A stretch of DNA of 64,000 bases from Xanthomonas sp. (lineage in GTDB: Bacteria > Pseudomonadota > Gammaproteobacteria > Xanthomonadales > Xanthomonadaceae), in contig NZ_JAFIWC010000018.1 in assembly GCF_017163755.1 (NCBI RefSeq), positions 1-64,000 of the forward strand. The letters are read 5' to 3'. This document shows, piece by piece, positions 9,526 through 18,468 of the stretch. Position 1 is the first letter of the stretch; each line of letters opens with the position of its first letter. The translations under genes were made by a program, and so were the position numbers. The notes beneath the pieces were generated by a model that did not search any database, was not told the DNA's origin, and worked only from the letters and a program-made list of their open reading frames with translations.

Positions 9526-10536
9526 ATGACTGAGTGGTACTACGCCGACGCTGCGCAGCAGCGTCATGGACCGATGCCGGCCGACGCGGTGAAGCAGCGC
9601 TTCGAACGCGGCGAACTGGGGCTGACCACGCTGGTGTGGCGCGACGGCCTGAGCGAATGGCGCGCGCTGGGCGACTTCGTCGACGAGCTGGGGCTGGGCC
9701 AGGCGCCGTCGCCGCTGCCGGCCGTGCCGGTCGCCGAAGACATGGGCTTGGACACGGCCACGCCGGCCGCAGCCGCAGGCACCGAGCCGGGCGTCGAGCC
9801 CGGGGCCGCCGCTGCCACGCAGCCGTTGCCCAGCGCCTGGACCAGCCCCACTCCCGCCGCCGACAGCGCCTATTCGCCCTACGCCGCCCCCGCCGCGGCA
9901 CTGGCCCCGGAGACCAATTTCGTCGCCGGCGGCGAGGTGGTCCAGGCCGGCTTCTGGAAGCGCACCGCGGCCTACCTGATCGACGGCATGCTGATCGGCA
10001 TCGTCGCGCAGGTGGTGCAGGTGATCGTGATGATCGGCTTCTTCGGCTTCAGCGGCCTCGCCGGCGCCGGCTCGGCGCCGGATTTCGGCACCGCCAGCGG
10101 CATCATCATGCTGCTGCTGGTCTATCTGTTGCCGCTGGCGATCTCGGCGCTGTACTTCGGCGCCTTCCACGCCTCGGCCAGCCAAGCCACCCTGGGCAAG
10201 ATGGCGATCGGCATCAAGGTGGTGCGCAGCGACGGCAGCCGCATCACCCTGGGCCGCGGCATCGGCCGCTACTTCGGCTTCATGCTCAGCAGCATCACCC
10301 TGGGCATCGGCTTCCTGATGGCGGCCTTCACCGAGCGCAAGCAGGCCCTGCACGACATGCTCTGCGACACCCTGGTGGTAGACAAGTGGGCGTTCACCAA
10401 CCATCCGGAGTGGCAGCAGCGCCAGCTGGGCACGGTCACCATCGTGATCCTGTCGCTGTTCGGCGTGCTGATGGTCGGGATCGTGTTGCTGCTGATCGTG
10501 TTGATCGGCGTGGCCGCCAGCGGCAACTGGCACTGA
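9526..10536 (+). CDS. GYF-domain and RDD-family membrane protein
   Basis: The 336-residue protein combines an N-terminal GYF_2 domain (WYYADAAQQRHGPMPADAV, about residues 4-52), a long Ala/Pro-rich linker (about 65-140) and an RDD membrane domain from about residue 142 (GFWKRTAAYLIDGMLIG, with the R and D of the family name). Two or three hydrophobic helices and the family sequence LGKMAIGIKVV follow. The last 30 residues form one more strong membrane helix. RDD proteins are poorly characterised; some have been linked to ion transport. The GYF head is about 50 percent identical by eye to that of the upstream gene (41 bases away), so the pair probably arose by reuse of one N-terminal module. 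Confidence 0.88.
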   Translation: MTEWYYADAAQQRHGPMPADAVKQRFERGELGLTTLVWRDGLSEWRALGDFVDELGLGQAPSPLPAVPVAEDMGLDTATPAAAAGTEPGVEPGAAAATQPLPSAWTSPTPAADSAYSPYAAPAAALAPETNFVAGGEVVQAGFWKRTAAYLIDGMLIGIVAQVVQVIVMIGFFGFSGLAGAGSAPDFGTASGIIMLLLVYLLPLAISALYFGAFHASASQATLGKMAIGIKVVRSDGSRITLGRGIGRYFGFMLSSITLGIGFLMAAFTERKQALHDMLCDTLVVDKWAFTNHPEWQQRQLGTVTIVILSLFGVLMVGIVLLLIVLIGVAASGNWH

Positions 10537-10620
10537 CGGCCGGGACTCGGGACCCGAAGAACCGAAGCCGGTGGAGCCCCCGCGGGCCTGGGCATTTCAG
10601 GCATCGCGGGGCCGGGGCGC

Positions 10621-10651
10621 TTGACAGCCGCTGCCGGACATGTCCACTAAT
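10621..10651 (+). promoter_or_regulatory. Candidate topA promoter
   Basis: A perfect TTGACA (10621-10626) is followed after 19 bases by ACTAAT (10646-10651), in a rare A/T-rich patch of a very GC-rich region. It lies about 145 bases before the topA start and would produce a long leader containing the hairpin at 10671-10696. The -35 is a perfect match; the spacer is longer than ideal. Confidence 0.5.
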
Positions 10652-10670
10652 AAAAAAGAGACGCAGCTGA

Positions 10671-10696
10671 ACGCCCGGGGTACCTGCCCCGGGCGT
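10671..10696 (+). promoter_or_regulatory. Strong hairpin in the topA leader
   Basis: A perfect 10-base stem (10671-10680 with 10687-10696) closes a six-base loop TACCTG. No T-tract follows, so it does not look like an intrinsic terminator on the plus strand. It lies between the candidate topA promoter and the topA start, so it would be in the 5' leader. Its role, if any, is unknown; transcript stability or attenuation would be typical possibilities. Confidence 0.45.
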
Positions 10697-10796
10697 CGGC
10701 CGCGCTGAACCACCGCAACGCTTCACTAACCGGAGCAATTGCGCCACCCTACCGCCCCCAGGGCGCCCGCCCCGCCCATTCGAAGCCCACCTCATC

Positions 10797-13280
10797 ATGT
10801 CCAAGCACCTGCTCATCGTCGAATCGCCTGCCAAGGCCAAGACGATCAACAAATACCTCGGCAAGGACTTCCACGTCCTGGCCTCGTATGGGCACGTGCG
10901 CGACCTGATCCCAAAAGAGGGCGCGGTGGATCCGGACGATGGCTTCGCGATGCGCTACGCGCTGATCGAGAAGAACGAAAAGCACGTCGAAGCCATCGCC
11001 AAGGCCGCCAAGATCGCCGACGACATCTATCTGGCGACCGACCCGGACCGCGAGGGCGAGGCGATCAGCTGGCACATCGCCGAGATCCTGAAAGAGCGCG
11101 GGCTGCTCAAGGACAAGCCGCTGCACCGGGTGGTGTTCACCGAAATCACTCCGCGCGCGATCAAGGAGGCGATGGCCAACCCGCGGCAGATCGCCGTGGA
11201 CCTGGTCGATGCGCAGCAGGCGCGGCGCGCGCTGGACTACCTGGTCGGCTTCAACCTCTCGCCGGTGCTGTGGCGCAAGGTGCAGCGCGGCCTGTCCGCC
11301 GGCCGCGTGCAGTCGCCGGCGCTGCGCATGATCGTCGAGCGCGAGGAGGAGATCGAAGCCTTCGTCGCCCGCGAGTACTGGAGCATCGGCGCCGACTGCC
11401 TGCACCCGTCGCAGCCGTTCGCGGCCAAGCTGGTCAAGCTCGACGGGCAGAAGTTCGAGCAGTTCACCATCACCGACGGCGACACCGCCGAAGACGCGCG
11501 GATGCGCCTGCAGAAGGCCGCGCAGGGCGCGCTGCACGTCACCGACGTGGCCAGCAAGGAGCGCAAGCGGCGCCCGGCGCCGCCGTTCACCACCTCCACG
11601 CTGCAGCAGGAGGCCTCGCGCAAGCTCGGTTTCACCACCAGCCGCACCATGCGCGTGGCGCAGAAGCTGTACGAAGGCGTGACCCTGGGCGACGAAGGCA
11701 CGGTCGGCCTGATCAGCTACATGCGTACCGACTCGGTGAACCTGTCGCAGGACGCACTGGCCGAGATCCGCGACGTGATCGCGCGCGACTTCGGCACCGG
11801 CGCGCTGCCGGACAAGCCGAACATGTACCAGACCAAGTCCAAGAACGCGCAGGAAGCGCACGAGGCGATCCGTCCGACCGCCGCGCTGCGCACGCCGACG
11901 CAGATGGCCAAATACCTGGACGACGACGGCCGCCGCCTGTACGAGCTGATCTGGAAGCGCGCGGTGGCCTGCCAGATGGTGCCGGCGACGATGAACACGG
12001 TGACCGTGGAACTGGCCGCCGGCAGCGAGCATAGCTTCCGCGCCAGCGGCACCACGGTGATCGACCCGGGCTTCCTGGCCGTGTACGAGGAAGGCAAGGA
12101 CCAGAAGGCCGCCGAGGACGAGGACGAGGGCCGCAAGCTGCCGGCGATGAAGCCCGGCGACCGCATCCCGCTCGACCGCATCCACGCCGACCAGCATTTC
12201 ACCGAGCCGCCGCCGCGCTACTCGGAAGCCTCGCTGGTCAAGACGCTCGAGGAATACGGCATCGGCCGTCCGTCGACCTACGCCTCGATCATCCAGACCC
12301 TGCTGTTCCGCAAGTACGTGGAGCTGGATGCGCGCCGTTTCCGCCCGTCGGACGTCGGCCGCGCGGTCAGCAAGTTCCTGTCCGGCCACTTCACCCGCTA
12401 CGTCGACTACGACTTCACCGCCAAGCTCGAGGACGAGCTGGACGCGGTGTCGCGCGGCGAGGAGGAATGGCGGCCGCTGATGGAGAAGTTCTGGGGCCCG
12501 TTCAAGGAACTGGTCGAGGAGAAGAAGGAATCGGTGGACCGCTCCGAGGCCACCGGCGCGCGCGAGCTCGGCACCGACCCCAAGACCGGCAAGCCGGTCA
12601 GCGTGCGCCTGGGCCGCTTCGGGCCGTACGCGGCGATCGGCAGCACCGCCGAGGACGCCGAGGACAAGCCCAAGTTCGCGTCGCTGCGCCCCGGGCAGAG
12701 CATGCACACCATCACCCTGGAGGACGCGCTGGAGCTGTTCCTGATGCCGCGCGCGCTCGGTGAGGACAAGGGCGAGGACGTCAGCGTCGGCATCGGCCGC
12801 TTCGGTCCGTTCGCCAAGCGCGGCAGCGTCTATGCCTCGCTGAAGAAGGAAGACGACCCGTACACCATCGACCTGGCGCGCGCGGTGTTCCTGATCGAAG
12901 AGAAGGAAGAGATCGCGCGCAACCGCATCATCAAGCAATTCGAAGGCAGCGACATCCAGGTGCTCAACGGCCGCTTCGGCCCGTACATCAGCGACGGCAA
13001 GCTCAACGGCAAGATCCCCAAGGACCGCGAGCCGGCCACGCTGACCCTGGAAGAAGTGCAGAAGCTGCTGGAAGAGACCGGCAAGCCGGCGCGCCGCGGC
13101 TTCGGCGCCAAGAAGACCGCCAAGAAGGAAGCCGCGCCGAAGAAGGCCGCGGCCAAGAAGGCCGCCGCCGACGCGCCGGCGAAGACCGCGGCCAAGAAGA
13201 CCGCCAAGAAGGCGACCAAGAAGACCGCGAAGAAGGCGGTCAAGAAGGTCGCCAAGAAGGCGGTCGCCAAGACCGCCTGA
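10797..13280 (+). CDS. topA: DNA topoisomerase I (type IA)
   Basis: TopA relaxes negative supercoils by cutting and passing single strands, using Mg2+ and a covalent 5'-phosphotyrosine. The 827-residue enzyme begins with the Toprim domain (HLLIVESPAKAKTINKYLG) and has the metal-binding ATDPDREGEAISWH; the catalytic tyrosine is Y308 in GLISYMRTDSVNLS. Instead of the four-cysteine zinc fingers of E. coli TopA, the C-terminus has three short RFGPY/F repeats (near 607, 665 and 725) followed by a roughly 60-residue Lys/Ala tail with many AKK units. That tail resembles those known from actinobacterial enzymes, where it aids processivity; the same effect here is inferred. Its place between smg and tsaC is conserved. 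Confidence 0.97.
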   Translation: MSKHLLIVESPAKAKTINKYLGKDFHVLASYGHVRDLIPKEGAVDPDDGFAMRYALIEKNEKHVEAIAKAAKIADDIYLATDPDREGEAISWHIAEILKERGLLKDKPLHRVVFTEITPRAIKEAMANPRQIAVDLVDAQQARRALDYLVGFNLSPVLWRKVQRGLSAGRVQSPALRMIVEREEEIEAFVAREYWSIGADCLHPSQPFAAKLVKLDGQKFEQFTITDGDTAEDARMRLQKAAQGALHVTDVASKERKRRPAPPFTTSTLQQEASRKLGFTTSRTMRVAQKLYEGVTLGDEGTVGLISYMRTDSVNLSQDALAEIRDVIARDFGTGALPDKPNMYQTKSKNAQEAHEAIRPTAALRTPTQMAKYLDDDGRRLYELIWKRAVACQMVPATMNTVTVELAAGSEHSFRASGTTVIDPGFLAVYEEGKDQKAAEDEDEGRKLPAMKPGDRIPLDRIHADQHFTEPPPRYSEASLVKTLEEYGIGRPSTYASIIQTLLFRKYVELDARRFRPSDVGRAVSKFLSGHFTRYVDYDFTAKLEDELDAVSRGEEEWRPLMEKFWGPFKELVEEKKESVDRSEATGARELGTDPKTGKPVSVRLGRFGPYAAIGSTAEDAEDKPKFASLRPGQSMHTITLEDALELFLMPRALGEDKGEDVSVGIGRFGPFAKRGSVYASLKKEDDPYTIDLARAVFLIEEKEEIARNRIIKQFEGSDIQVLNGRFGPYISDGKLNGKIPKDREPATLTLEEVQKLLEETGKPARRGFGAKKTAKKEAAPKKAAAKKAAADAPAKTAAKKTAKKATKKTAKKAVKKVAKKAVAKTA

Positions 13281-13391
13281 CCGGGCATCCGCTCCACCCG
13301 CGTGCGGCCGCCTGCCGTACGCGCGGCCGCCGGCGGATTTCCGACCGCCTTGCGCATTGCCGGCCCCGGCGGCGTGCCGCATCATTGGCCC

Positions 13392-13952
13392 ATGACCGAT
13401 CTGTCGCCGAGCCAAGCCGTCGCCGCGTTGCAGCGCGGCGGGGTGATCGCCTACCCCACCGAAGCGGTCTGGGGGCTGGGCTGCGACCCGTTCGACGAGG
13501 CCGCGGTGACCCGCCTGCTGCGGATCAAGCAGCGCCCGGTGGACAAGGGCCTGATCCTGATCGCCGCCGACCTGGACGCGCTGCGCCCGCTGCTCGACCT
13601 GTCCGCGGTCCCGCACCCGCGCCTGGCCGAGGTGCTGTCGAGCTGGCCCGGCGCGCATACCTGGGTGCTGCCGGCCTCGGACCTGGCGCCGCGCTGGATC
13701 ACCGGCCAGCACCGCGGCATCGCGGTGCGGGTCAGCGCCCATCCGCAGGTCGTGGCGCTGTGCCGCGCCTGGGGCGGCGCGCTGGTGTCGACCAGCGCCA
13801 ATCTCGCCGGCGAGCCGCCGGCGTACCGCCGCGACGCGTTGGATCCGCGGCTGCTGGACGCGATCGACGGCGTGCTCGACGGCCAGACCGGCGCGCTGGC
13901 GCAACCCACCCCGATCCGCGACGCCTGCAGCGGGCAGGTGCTGCGCGGCTGA
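13392..13952 (+). CDS. tsaC: Threonylcarbamoyl-AMP synthase TsaC
   Basis: TsaC (YrdC/RimN) makes threonylcarbamoyl-AMP from threonine, bicarbonate and ATP, the first step of the t6A37 modification of tRNAs that read ANN codons. The 186-residue protein is the short single-domain form and shows the YrdC motifs GVIAYPTEAVWGLGCDP near residues 17-33, the substrate-loop segment KGLILIAAD, and STSANLAGEPP near 136-146. The start is the ATG at 13392, giving MTDLSPSQAV; upstream in-frame codons lie in the spacer after topA. It is probably expressed with topA, 111 bases upstream, a pairing seen widely in gammaproteobacteria. Confidence 0.95.
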   Translation: MTDLSPSQAVAALQRGGVIAYPTEAVWGLGCDPFDEAAVTRLLRIKQRPVDKGLILIAADLDALRPLLDLSAVPHPRLAEVLSSWPGAHTWVLPASDLAPRWITGQHRGIAVRVSAHPQVVALCRAWGGALVSTSANLAGEPPAYRRDALDPRLLDAIDGVLDGQTGALAQPTPIRDACSGQVLRG

Positions 13953-14008
13953 ATCGCGGCCGCGCGCGCTCACTTTCCCTGGCGCGGCAACGCGCGCAAG
14001 ATGCGCGC

Positions 14009-14740
14009 ATGCCGTCCATCGCCCGCCTCCGCCGCCTTTCGCTGTCCGTACTGCTGCTGCCGCTGGCCGGCGCCGCCTGGGCGCAGAGCGCGAGCACCAC
14101 CAGCACCACCGCCGGCGGCGACGGGCAAGGTTCGGTGCGCATCTACCGCTGCGCCGGTTCCGGCGGCGCGGTGAGCCTGCAGAACGTCCCGTGCGAGAAC
14201 GGGCGGCCGCAGCAGGTACGCGACATGCAGCGCCCGCGCGACCCGCCGCCGCGCGCGACCACCACGCTCAGCACCGACCCGGCGCGCGACGCCGCCGCGC
14301 CCGCGCCGCTGCCGCAGCGCGAGATCCGCATCGTCACCGTGCAGCCGCCGCAGCCGATGTACGAATGCGTCACCGAAGACGGCGAGCGCTACACCAGCGA
14401 AAGCAACGAGGGCAACCCGCGCTGGGTGCCGATCTGGACCGTGGGCTATGTCGGCGGCTACGGTCCGGGGCATCGCCCCGGCCGTGGCCACGGCGGCGGC
14501 GAACGCCCGCGGCCGGTGCCGGTCCATCCGGGCGCCGGCGTGGTGGTGCCGGCCGGCAGCACCCTGGTGCGCGACGTCTGCAACGCGCTGCCGCCGCAGG
14601 AGGTCTGCGCGCGCCTGGCCGACCGCCGCTGGGAGCTGATCCGCCGCTACAACAGCGCGCTGCAAAGCGAACGCCGCGCGCTGGAAACCGAGCAGCGCGG
14701 CATCGACGCGCGGCTGGACCGCGATTGCGGCGGCAGCTGA
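14009..14740 (+). CDS. Secreted DUF4124-like protein (paralogue 1)
   Basis: This 243-residue protein has a signal peptide (SVLLLPLAGAAWAQ, cleavage likely after WAQ near residue 28) and then a DUF4124-like segment (YRCAGSGGAVSLQNVPCENG, about 46-65). A second cysteine segment (YECVTEDGERYTSE) follows, then a Gly/Pro/His/Arg-rich middle and a C-terminal coiled-coil-like helix rich in Arg and Glu (about 200-238). Cysteines come in pairs, consistent with disulfides in the periplasm. The function is unknown. The next gene, two bases after the stop, encodes a shorter paralogue with the same layout. The start at 14009 is chosen because it yields the signal peptide. Confidence 0.82.
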   Translation: MPSIARLRRLSLSVLLLPLAGAAWAQSASTTSTTAGGDGQGSVRIYRCAGSGGAVSLQNVPCENGRPQQVRDMQRPRDPPPRATTTLSTDPARDAAAPAPLPQREIRIVTVQPPQPMYECVTEDGERYTSESNEGNPRWVPIWTVGYVGGYGPGHRPGRGHGGGERPRPVPVHPGAGVVVPAGSTLVRDVCNALPPQEVCARLADRRWELIRRYNSALQSERRALETEQRGIDARLDRDCGGS

Positions 14741-14742
14741 GC

Positions 14743-15393
14743 ATGCGCCTGGACATCGGCACGTTCCTGCTGCTTGCGCTGCTCGGCGCCGGCACCGGCG
14801 CCGCGCATGCCGAAGAAGTGGTGTTCTACCGCTGCACCGACGCGCAGGGCGCGCTGACCCTGCAGAACATGCCGTGCGCCAAAGGCATGCGCCAGGAAAA
14901 GAAGATCATGCAGGGCGTCAACAGCGCCCCGGCCTACGCGCCGGCCTACGTGGCGCCAGCGACGCCAGCTGCGCCCGCGGCATCCGCCGCGGCGGCCGGC
15001 GCTCCGGTGCCCGCGCCGGTCGCGCCGCCTCCAGCATCCGCCGACGCCCCGCGGCTGCCGCCGCCGCCGCTGTACCAGTGCAGCACCCGCGACCGCGACA
15101 GCTACGTCAGCGAGGACGCCGAACCGGCCTCGCGCTGCCTGCCGCTGAAGACCGTCGGCCTGGACGGCAGCGCCGCCAAGGCCGCCGGCAGCGCCTGCGA
15201 AGTGGTCCGCGACAGCTGCGCGCGGGTGCCCGACGGCGCCGCCTGCGAGGCATGGAAGAAGTACGCGGCCGAGGCCGAATCGCACTGGCGCTTCGCCGTG
15301 CCCGAGCACGTCGAGCAGCGCCGGCAGGAATACCAGCGCCGCCAGCGCGTGGTCGAGGAAAGCAGCTGCGGCGCGCCGGCTCAGAAGCCGTAG
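14743..15393 (+). CDS. Secreted DUF4124-like protein (paralogue 2)
   Basis: The 216-residue protein starts with a signal peptide ([23 protein letters not shown], cleavage near 23), then a DUF4124-like segment ([20 protein letters not shown], about 28-47) and a Pro/Ala-rich stretch (about 62-103). A second segment, [14 protein letters not shown], and a C-terminal cysteine-containing helix ([21 protein letters not shown]) follow the order of the gene upstream, so the two are tandem duplicates that have diverged. They are probably co-transcribed, because only two bases separate them. The last 13 bases overlap the convergent SDR gene. No function is known. Confidence 0.84.
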   Translation: MRLDIGTFLLLALLGAGTGAAHAEEVVFYRCTDAQGALTLQNMPCAKGMRQEKKIMQGVNSAPAYAPAYVAPATPAAPAASAAAAGAPVPAPVAPPPASADAPRLPPPPLYQCSTRDRDSYVSEDAEPASRCLPLKTVGLDGSAAKAAGSACEVVRDSCARVPDGAACEAWKKYAAEAESHWRFAVPEHVEQRRQEYQRRQRVVEESSCGAPAQKP

Positions 15394-16154
15394 CGCAGGA
15401 ACCCGCCGTCCACCGCGATGCATTCGCCGGTGATGTAGCTGGCCGCCGGCAGGCACAGGAAGCCGACCGCGGCCGCCACCTCCTCCGGTTCGCCGATCCG
15501 GCGCATCGGCGTGCGCTCGATCACCTGCTCGTAGTAGTCCGGGTCCGACAACGGCCCGGAGGTGCGGCGGGTGCGGATGTACCACGGCGCCACCGCATTG
15601 ACCCGGATCCCGTCCTCGGCCCACTCGGCGGCCAGGTTGCGGGTCAGCTGGTGCAGCGCGGCCTTGGTCATGCCGTAGGGCGCGCCGCTGCGCACGTGGG
15701 TCAGGCCGGAGACGCTGCCGACGTTGACGATCGCCGAGGCCGCGTGCTGGGCCAGCAGCGGATGCGCATAGCGCGACAGCTCGAACGCCGAGAACAGGTT
15801 GGTCTCGAAGATGCCGCGCCACTCGTCCTCGGTGTAGTCCACCGCGGCCTTGCTGATGTTGCCGCCGGCGTTGTTGACCAGCAGGTGCAGGCCGTCGGCA
15901 TGGTCCTCGACCCAGTCCAGGATCTCGCGCCGGTCCTCGTCGTCGGCCACGTCGGCGGCCAGCGCCAGGATGCGCTGCCCGGGAAACGCGTCGGCCAGCT
16001 CGTCGCGCGCCGCTTCCAGCGCGTCGATGTCGCGCGCCACCAGCATCAGTTCGGCACCGAAGCCGAGCAGCTCGCGCGCGATCGCCAGGCCGATGCCGGC
16101 GCTGGCGCCGGTGATCAGTGCGGTCTGTCCGTCCAGCCGCCAACGTTGCTGCAT
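15381..16154 (-). CDS. Short-chain dehydrogenase/reductase
   Basis: This 257-residue classical SDR carries the N-terminal cofactor motif TGASAGIG (about residues 15-22), the NNAG motif (about 90-93) and the catalytic Ser-Tyr-Lys set: S in VGSVSG, then Y and K in YGMTKAAL. The arginine that follows the second strand (VARDID) favours NADP(H) over NAD(H). Overall it resembles tropinone-reductase-like or SDR-family oxidoreductases of unknown substrate. The start is the ATG at 16154 ([16 protein letters not shown]). It converges with the DUF4124 pair with a 13-base overlap of stop regions, and is divergent from a small lipoprotein gene, so it is likely transcribed alone. Confidence 0.9.
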   Translation of the reverse strand: MQQRWRLDGQTALITGASAGIGLAIARELLGFGAELMLVARDIDALEAARDELADAFPGQRILALAADVADDEDRREILDWVEDHADGLHLLVNNAGGNISKAAVDYTEDEWRGIFETNLFSAFELSRYAHPLLAQHAASAIVNVGSVSGLTHVRSGAPYGMTKAALHQLTRNLAAEWAEDGIRVNAVAPWYIRTRRTSGPLSDPDYYEQVIERTPMRRIGEPEEVAAAVGFLCLPAASYITGECIAVDGGFLRYGF

Positions 16155-16217
16155 CGCCTTGCCTGTGTGCGTCGGGTTGGGCGTAGGATAACCCCCACGC
16201 TCAACCAGGTCGCCCCG

Positions 16218-16439
16218 ATGAAAACCGCGCTGAGTCTGGTCCTGTCGTTGTCGCTGCCGGCCGCGCTGGCGGCATGCAAGCCCACTCCCGAGCCGCCGGA
16301 CAAGCCGGTCGAGCCGCAGGCCACCGCGCTGCGCGATGCGATCGCGCAGCCGCTGGATCGCGCCAAGCAGGCGCAGGCCGGCGTGGAACGGGCCGCGGCG
16401 CAGCAGGACGCGGCGATCGACGCCGCCACCGGACAATGA
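16218..16439 (+). CDS. Small putative lipoprotein (73 aa)
   Basis: A 73-codon gene encodes a signal peptide ending in a lipobox-like LAAC (residues 17-20), followed by a Pro/Lys-rich patch and a short acidic, alanine-rich helix with many glutamines, resembling a coiled coil. The lipobox predicts attachment to a membrane by lipidation. Size and composition resemble small lipoproteins commonly left hypothetical in this family. It is divergent from the SDR gene with a 63-base shared spacer. The hairpin that follows serves sppA on the other strand. The function is unknown. Confidence 0.7.
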   Translation: MKTALSLVLSLSLPAALAACKPTPEPPDKPVEPQATALRDAIAQPLDRAKQAQAGVERAAAQQDAAIDAATGQ

Positions 16440-16464
16440 AAAACGCCGGCGCGAGGCCGGCGTT
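16437..16464 (-). terminator. Intrinsic terminator of sppA
   Basis: Read on the minus strand, a 9-base perfect stem (16456-16464 with 16442-16450), a five-base loop and then a run of T residues form a textbook intrinsic terminator 31 bases after the sppA stop. It overlaps the last codon of the convergent small lipoprotein gene. Confidence 0.75.
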
Positions 16465-16494
16465 CGGGTGACGTTGGCTCGGCCGCGCTCGCGG

Positions 16495-18393
16495 TCAGAA
16501 GCCGCAGAAGCAGTACGCCAGCGCCTTCACCGGCGCGCCGTTGCGGTCCTGGGTGGCGTCCTGCACGAAGCGCAACTGCGTATCCAGCTCCGGCAGGTTG
16601 CGCGCCAGCAGCGCGTGCGCCAGCGCCGAATCGCCCAGCATCCACGCGCCCATGCGACTGCCGGCGAAACCGCTGACGAACTGCGAGAACGGCGTGGCCG
16701 GCTTCTCGATGTAGCGCACGCGGTACTTGTCGCGCTCGCCCAGCTTGGCGCGCGCGGCGGCATCGGCCACCGCGTCCTTGAACCCGCCGAAGGCGTCGAC
16801 CAGGCCGCGCTCCTTGGCCTGCGCGCCGCTCCACACGCGGCCGCGCGCGATCTGGTCGATCGCCTCGACCGGCTTGTGCCGCGCCTGCGCCACGCGCCCG
16901 GTGAAGTCGGCGTAGCCCTTGTTGATCACCGACTGGATCACCTGCCCCACCGCCGGATCCATCGGCCGCGAGATGTCGAACGCGCCGGCGAAACGGGTGG
17001 TGCCCACGCCATCGGTGTGCACGCCGATCTTGTCCAGGCTGCGGGCGATGTTGGGGATCATGCCGAAGATGCCGATCGAGCCGGTGATCGTCGACGGATC
17101 GGCGTAGATGCGGTCGGCGTTCATGCTGATCCAGTAGCCGCCGGACGCGGCCAGGTCGCCCATCGACACCACCACCGGCTTGCCGGCGGCCTTCAGCGCC
17201 ACCACCTCGCGGCGGATCTGCTCGGAGGCGAACACTTCGCCGCCCGGCGAATCCACGCGCAGCACCACCGCCTTCACGTCGTCGTCGTCGCGCGCCTCGC
17301 GCAGCAGCGCCGCGGTCGATTCGCCGCCCACGCGCCCGGCCGGCTGCTCGCCGCCGCTGATCTCGCCGGCGGCGACCACCACCGCCACCTGCGGCCGCGC
17401 GTCCACCGGCGACTGGCGCATGTCCACCTGCTGCAGGTAGCCGTCCAGGCCGACGTTGCGGAAGCCGCTGTCGGCATCGTCGTCGGCGACGCCGCGCTCG
17501 GCCAGCAGCTGCTCGACCTCCTCGCGCGTCTTCAGGCCGTCGACCAGCTTCTGCTGCAGCGCGAACTTGGCCAGGTCGCCGCCGGCCGCGGCGATGCCCT
17601 CGGGCATGGTGTCGATGCCGGCGCCGATCTGCTGCGGGCTCAGCTTGCGCGCCTTGGCGATGTCGGCCAGGTAGCGCTGCCACACGTCGTTCATCCAGAA
17701 CAGGTCCGCTTCCTTCGCATCGGCCGAGGCCGCATCGAGGATGTACGGCTCGGCGGCGGACTTGTATTCGCCGACGCGGAACAGGTGCACGTCCACGCCG
17801 AGCTTGTCCTGCAGGCCCTCGCGGAAGTACTGCCGGTAGCGCCCCAGGCCCTCCAGCACCACCGCGCCCATCGGATCCAGATAGACCTCGTCGGCCTGCG
17901 CCGCCAGCAGGTACTGCCACTGGCTCATGCTGTCGCTGTAGGCGACGACCTGCTTGCCCGACGCGCGCAGGTCCTGCAGCGCGGCGGCCACCTCGCGCAT
18001 CGACGCGAAGCCGCTGGGCTGCAGCTTGTCCAGGCGCAGCGCGACGCGCTCGATCTTCTTGTCGTCCTTGGCCGCCTCCAGCGCGCGCACCAGGTCGCGC
18101 AGCTGGATCTCCTCGGCGCCCTTGTCGCCCATCGCCTTGGTCAGCGCGCGGCTCACCGGGTCGGCGCTGAACTGTTCGACCAGCTTGCCTTCCGGCGCGA
18201 TCAGCAGCGTGGTGCGGTCCTGCAGCGGCTTGGCGCCGCTGCCGCGCGCCATCGCGAACACGAACAGCAGCAGGATCAGGAACAGCAACCCGAAGAACGC
18301 GAGGTTCAGGATCAGCCGGCGGGTGAAGTTCATCACATCCCACAGGCCAACGAAGAAGCCGACGATGGGGTTGCGACGCACGGGTTGGTTCAT
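16495..18393 (-). CDS. sppA: Signal peptide peptidase SppA, 67K type
   Basis: SppA is an inner-membrane serine protease that degrades leftover signal peptides. The 632-residue protein is the long bacterial form with two tandem protease-like halves. One membrane helix at about 26-48 anchors it, with the active domains in the periplasm. The catalytic lysine is K211 in GEYKSAAEP and the nucleophile is S417 in LAASGGYW, matching the spacing of the E. coli enzyme (K209 and S409). Both are intact. The start is the ATG at 18393 ([14 protein letters not shown]). It ends at a clear intrinsic terminator and lies 75 bases downstream of the MATE gene on the same strand. Confidence 0.96.
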   Translation of the reverse strand: MNQPVRRNPIVGFFVGLWDVMNFTRRLILNLAFFGLLFLILLLFVFAMARGSGAKPLQDRTTLLIAPEGKLVEQFSADPVSRALTKAMGDKGAEEIQLRDLVRALEAAKDDKKIERVALRLDKLQPSGFASMREVAAALQDLRASGKQVVAYSDSMSQWQYLLAAQADEVYLDPMGAVVLEGLGRYRQYFREGLQDKLGVDVHLFRVGEYKSAAEPYILDAASADAKEADLFWMNDVWQRYLADIAKARKLSPQQIGAGIDTMPEGIAAAGGDLAKFALQQKLVDGLKTREEVEQLLAERGVADDDADSGFRNVGLDGYLQQVDMRQSPVDARPQVAVVVAAGEISGGEQPAGRVGGESTAALLREARDDDDVKAVVLRVDSPGGEVFASEQIRREVVALKAAGKPVVVSMGDLAASGGYWISMNADRIYADPSTITGSIGIFGMIPNIARSLDKIGVHTDGVGTTRFAGAFDISRPMDPAVGQVIQSVINKGYADFTGRVAQARHKPVEAIDQIARGRVWSGAQAKERGLVDAFGGFKDAVADAAARAKLGERDKYRVRYIEKPATPFSQFVSGFAGSRMGAWMLGDSALAHALLARNLPELDTQLRFVQDATQDRNGAPVKALAYCFCGF

Positions 18394-18468
18394 GGAAAAC
18401 TCCGGGGAAAAGGCGTCTTGCTGAGGCGCAGCATACCGGCTGCCCAGGTCGAAGGCATGCGCCTGAAG

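Noticed and set aside
10749..13973. A 1074-codon open frame on the minus strand opposite topA and tsaC
   Set aside because: Its product is low in complexity, rich in Arg, Gln, Val and Leu and matches no family; it mirrors the strong codon bias of topA. Long antisense frames are expected in DNA of this GC content.
16437..16464. The hairpin as a terminator of the small lipoprotein gene
   Set aside because: On the plus strand no T-run follows the stem; the T-tract is only on the minus strand, so it serves sppA.
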